Shown one piece after another: positions 61,573 through 64,000 of a stretch of DNA of 64,000 bases. Every line of letters starts with the position of its first letter. Position 1 is the stretch's first letter. Position numbers and translations under genes: made by a program. This DNA is from Paenibacillus tianjinensis (GTDB lineage Bacteria > Bacillota > Bacilli > Paenibacillales > Paenibacillaceae). The notes beneath the pieces are model-generated. The model was given only the letters and a program-made list of their open reading frames with translations, was not told where the DNA came from and ran no database searches. The stretch spans positions 2,294,001 through 2,358,000 of the forward strand of contig NZ_CP070969.1 in the NCBI RefSeq assembly GCF_017086365.1. Direction: 5' to 3'.

Positions 61573-62316
61573 ATGAATATGAATACAAGCAACCAGATAG
61601 AGAATTTCAAGCAGCTTAAATACGAACTTACCCGCTTTATGATGATCTATAAATTCGCCCTGGAAGAAATAGAGACGAAGATTGAAATTCTGAAACAGGA
61701 GTTTCAGATGCTCCATGACTATAGCCCAATTGAACACACGAAGTCCCGCATTAAATCTCCTGAGAGTATTATGAACAAAATGCTTCGCAAGAACAGCGAG
61801 CTCTCACTGCCTGCCGTCCGTTCCAGTATTAAGGATATCGCCGGCCTCCGCATCACCTGCTCGTTTATATCTGACATTTATCATGTCAGCGAAATGCTGC
61901 AGAAGCAGGATGACCTGAAAGTGCTTCAGATTAAGGATTACATCAAAAATCCGAAGCCTAACGGATATCAGAGCCTGCATCTGCTGGTCGAAGTGCCGGT
62001 GTTCCTGTCGGACTGCACAGAGATGGTGTGTGTTGAAGTACAGATTCGCACCATTGCTATGGATTTCTGGGCCAGTCTTGAACATAAAATTTTCTATAAA
62101 TACAGCCAGTCGGTTCCTGAGCATCTGACCCGTGAGCTGAAGAATGCAGCGCTCAAAGCCAACGAGCTGGATCTGCAGATGGAGCGTCTGCACCGTGAGA
62201 TTAAAGAAATTAAAGATGCCCAGGCCGACGAGGAAGTGCTGGAGTTCCAGCGGATCATGATTAACAATCAGCAGTTTAATTTGCCGGCTAACTTTATGAA
62301 GCTGCTGGGTGAATAA
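61573..62316 (+). CDS. Small alarmone synthetase, (p)ppGpp synthase domain protein
   Basis: 247 aa from ATG 61573 (AAAGAGGAGAA upstream; the frame extends to 61519 without a site). A single RelA/SpoT synthetase domain: SRIKSPESIMNKMLRK (G-loop region), KDIAGLRITCSF, NGYQSLHLLVEV and VEVQIRTIAMDFWASLEHKI. No HD hydrolase, TGS or ACT domain. It resembles the YwaC/YjbM-type Bacillota enzymes that make (p)ppGpp on cell-wall or other stress. Confidence 0.92.
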   Translation: MNMNTSNQIENFKQLKYELTRFMMIYKFALEEIETKIEILKQEFQMLHDYSPIEHTKSRIKSPESIMNKMLRKNSELSLPAVRSSIKDIAGLRITCSFISDIYHVSEMLQKQDDLKVLQIKDYIKNPKPNGYQSLHLLVEVPVFLSDCTEMVCVEVQIRTIAMDFWASLEHKIFYKYSQSVPEHLTRELKNAALKANELDLQMERLHREIKEIKDAQADEEVLEFQRIMINNQQFNLPANFMKLLGE

Positions 62317-62377
62317 TCATAGTCGAAACCTTCGATCAGCGTATAGCATGTAATTATCACTGTAAGGGGGATGATTC

Positions 62378-63244
62378 ATGGCAAGGCAGGCCTATATTAC
62401 GGATCTCGACGGAACGCTGCTCACCTCAGAACAGAAGCTTACAGACTACACAATTCAGGTGATTACAGCAGCAATGGAGCAGGGGGCGATCATCAGCTTC
62501 TCAACGGCCAGGGGCTTCATTAGTGCAGCCAGTGTAGTTTCGGAAATTGCCTGGAAGTATCCGCTTATTCTTTATAATGGAGCCCTTATTTATGACGGAA
62601 TGTCCGGGACGGTGATCGACGGATACTGGCTGGATTGCTTTATTTCTAAGGAAATTATAAGCATCGGGCGGCAGCTTGGCGGGATTACTCCATTTTATTT
62701 CTCGCTGGATGATAATGACCGTGAGAGAGTGCTGCATGAACCGCTCAAACGCGAGGGCGATGTTGTGTTCTTTAACAGCCGTCCGGGGGATAAGCGGTTT
62801 CGGGAGGTGGACAAGCTGGAATGCCCGGCAGGACACCGGACTTTGATTATCACTTTTATCGGCCTGCTAGAAGAGCTTCAGCCTGTTCATCAAGCGGTGA
62901 AGCACAGATTCGGGAATAAGCTGCAAATCCACTTCATAAAGGACTTATACATAAAGGATCATTATTTCCTGGAATTCAGCCACCCCCAAGGCAACAAAAG
63001 CGAAGGACTCAAGTTATGGGCGCAGCATATCGGTCTTGAACCGCAGGATATTACTGTATTCGGTGACCACTTGAATGATCTGGGACTGTTCGCAGCCGCT
63101 GGAACAAGGATTGCCGTACAGAACGCCCAGCAGGAGATAAAAGCATTGGCACATCAGGTCATCGCTTCGAATAACGAAGATGGTGTAGCCAGATTCTTGG
63201 AGAAAACTTTGATGTACAAAAAGGAGCGGATACCAGGTGAGTGA
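62378..63244 (+). CDS. Cof-type HAD-superfamily phosphatase
   Basis: 288 aa from ATG 62378 (AAGGGGGATG upstream). HAD motif I ITDLDGTLL, motif II FSTARG, motif III Lys in GNKSEGLKLWAQHIG and motif IV VFGDHLNDLGLF, with a Cof-type C2 cap. Dephosphorylates sugar phosphates or similar; substrate unknown. Overlaps the GH9 gene by 8 bp, so the two are probably coupled and may act on the same oligosaccharide. Confidence 0.92.
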   Translation: MARQAYITDLDGTLLTSEQKLTDYTIQVITAAMEQGAIISFSTARGFISAASVVSEIAWKYPLILYNGALIYDGMSGTVIDGYWLDCFISKEIISIGRQLGGITPFYFSLDDNDRERVLHEPLKREGDVVFFNSRPGDKRFREVDKLECPAGHRTLIITFIGLLEELQPVHQAVKHRFGNKLQIHFIKDLYIKDHYFLEFSHPQGNKSEGLKLWAQHIGLEPQDITVFGDHLNDLGLFAAAGTRIAVQNAQQEIKALAHQVIASNNEDGVARFLEKTLMYKKERIPGE

Positions 63245-64000
63245 GCAACAGGTTCGCGCAATTACAGTAGATCAGATCGGATATTCCACATACGGGAAGA
63301 AAATCGCCCTGTTAACCGGGACGGAGCATTCATTCCGGGTTGTGAATGCAGAGACGGGAGCGGTAGTTTTCAAGGGAGAATCTGCTGCCGCAGCAGACGA
63401 TAAGGCCAGTGGTGCCAGAGTTCATGCCGCTGACTTCTCAGCGGTCACCGCTACAGGACAGTATTTCATTGAAGCTGGGGATGGGGCGATATCCGCAACT
63501 TTTGTCATTGCAGATAAGCCCTATCAGGAGCTGCAGAAGGGATTGTTGAAAGCCTTTTATTATTACCGCTGCGGGGCCGAACTAAGCGGGGATTATGCCG
63601 GACCTTGGGGACATGCTGCCTGCCATCTGGCAGAGGGAACCGTAATCGGCCAGCCTGAGCTGAAGCTCGACAGCAGCGGAGGCTGGCATGATGCGGGGGA
63701 TTACGGGAAATACTCCGGTCCGGGCGCCAAGGCTGTCGCAGATCTGCTGCTGGCCTATGAGTTATATCCTGCTGCATTTGCGGGTGACTTTACACTCCCG
63801 GAAAACGATGGGACGATGCCGGATGTACTGCTGGAGTGTAAGGTAGAGCTGGATTTTCTGTTCAAAATGCAGGAGGCCGGCAGCGGCGGGGTCTATCATA
63901 AGCTGACCACGCTGAACTTTCCCGGCCTTGATGTTATGCCGGAGGATGACACGTCAGATCTGTTTTTCTCACCAGTATCCGCTACTGCTACAGGAGACTT
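63237..64000 (+). CDS. GH9-family glycoside hydrolase, N-terminal part (runs off window)
   Basis: GTG 63237 behind AAGGAG, overlapping the HAD gene; the frame is open to the window end (254 codons). Residues about 5-95 are the CelD_N-type Ig domain (DQIGYSTYGKKIALLTG), followed by the GH9 barrel start DSSGGWHDAGDYGKY with the conserved catalytic-base DAGD, then LLECKVELDFLFKMQ. No signal peptide, so a cytoplasmic enzyme cutting imported beta-glucan or glucosamine-type oligosaccharides is likely rather than a secreted cellulase. Confidence 0.88.
   Translation, partial: MSEQQVRAITVDQIGYSTYGKKIALLTGTEHSFRVVNAETGAVVFKGESAAAADDKASGARVHAADFSAVTATGQYFIEAGDGAISATFVIADKPYQELQKGLLKAFYYYRCGAELSGDYAGPWGHAACHLAEGTVIGQPELKLDSSGGWHDAGDYGKYSGPGAKAVADLLLAYELYPAAFAGDFTLPENDGTMPDVLLECKVELDFLFKMQEAGSGGVYHKLTTLNFPGLDVMPEDDTSDLFFSPVSATATGD

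Overview
The window looks like a chromosome segment of a Paenibacillus-type, endospore-forming Bacillota. The reasons are a complete gerA-type germinant receptor operon, CUT1 sugar transporters without their own ATPase, a class II ribonucleotide reductase with NrdR boxes, Mrp antiporter, LrgAB, Amj and HypR-like genes, AGGAGG ribosome binding sites, frequent TTG/GTG starts and about 50 % GC. No rRNA or tRNA gene, CRISPR array or prophage was recognised. The only clear mobile element is an IS1182-type transposase near 40 kb.

Layout. 0-4 kb: partial SNF2 helicase (minus strand) and nrdJ with tandem NrdR boxes. 4-13.5 kb: a fructan/sucrose-type locus with a LacI regulator bracketed by four identical operators, two ABC permeases, a lipoprotein binding protein, a fructokinase fused to a GH32 beta-fructosidase, and a second GH32 with a LamG-like domain and an altered nucleophile motif. 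13.7-17.6 kb: gerKA-KC-KB-like operon. 17.7-20 kb: a UMF1-type MFS transporter, then a CstR-type repressor and a rhodanese with matching operators. 20-26.6 kb: a KdpD-type Usp protein and an Mrp Na+/H+ antiporter operon in which MrpA and MrpB are fused. 26.7-29.2 kb: a sugar isomerase-like protein, a membrane protein/TetR divergent pair, and a 51-bp tandem repeat. 29.3-35 kb: a xylan side-chain locus (SGNH esterase, GH115 alpha-glucuronidase, AraC regulator). 35-39.3 kb: LtrA, ferredoxin, GNAT, a degenerate J-domain membrane protein and pyridoxine kinase. 39.5-41.5 kb: IS1182-like transposase flanked by a palindromic intergenic element. 41.5-46.4 kb: an SGNH hydrolase, a cluster of three small predicted beta-sandwich proteins and a BNR beta-propeller protein, and a glycosyltransferase. 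46.4-50.4 kb: a TIM-barrel isomerase, a DUF1232 protein, a HypR-like regulator with its nitroreductase, and lrgAB. 50.4-53 kb: GH51 arabinofuranosidase and a divergent HTH regulator interrupted by an in-frame stop. 53-60 kb: small proteins, a PF06541 membrane protein, a Nudix hydrolase, a DUF2809 fragment, an Amj flippase, a secreted coiled-coil protein with an attenuator-like leader, an SDR, a DUF4265-like protein, signal peptidase I and a Dabb protein. 60-64 kb: an HD-GYP phosphodiesterase, a small alarmone synthetase, a HAD phosphatase and a partial GH9 enzyme.

A theme is plant-polysaccharide use by import followed by cytoplasmic hydrolysis: GH32 (two), GH51, GH115, GH9 and two SGNH hydrolases all lack visible signal peptides. 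Many small regulators sit next to their targets with readable palindromic operators (LacI, CstR, TetR, HxlR, NrdR). The least expected items are the fructokinase-GH32 fusion, the GH32 with Glu in place of the nucleophile Asp, the beta-sandwich/beta-propeller cluster, the interrupted regulator next to abfA, and the attenuator-like leader at 57.44-57.51 kb. All assignments come from reading sequence and motifs; no database search was possible.
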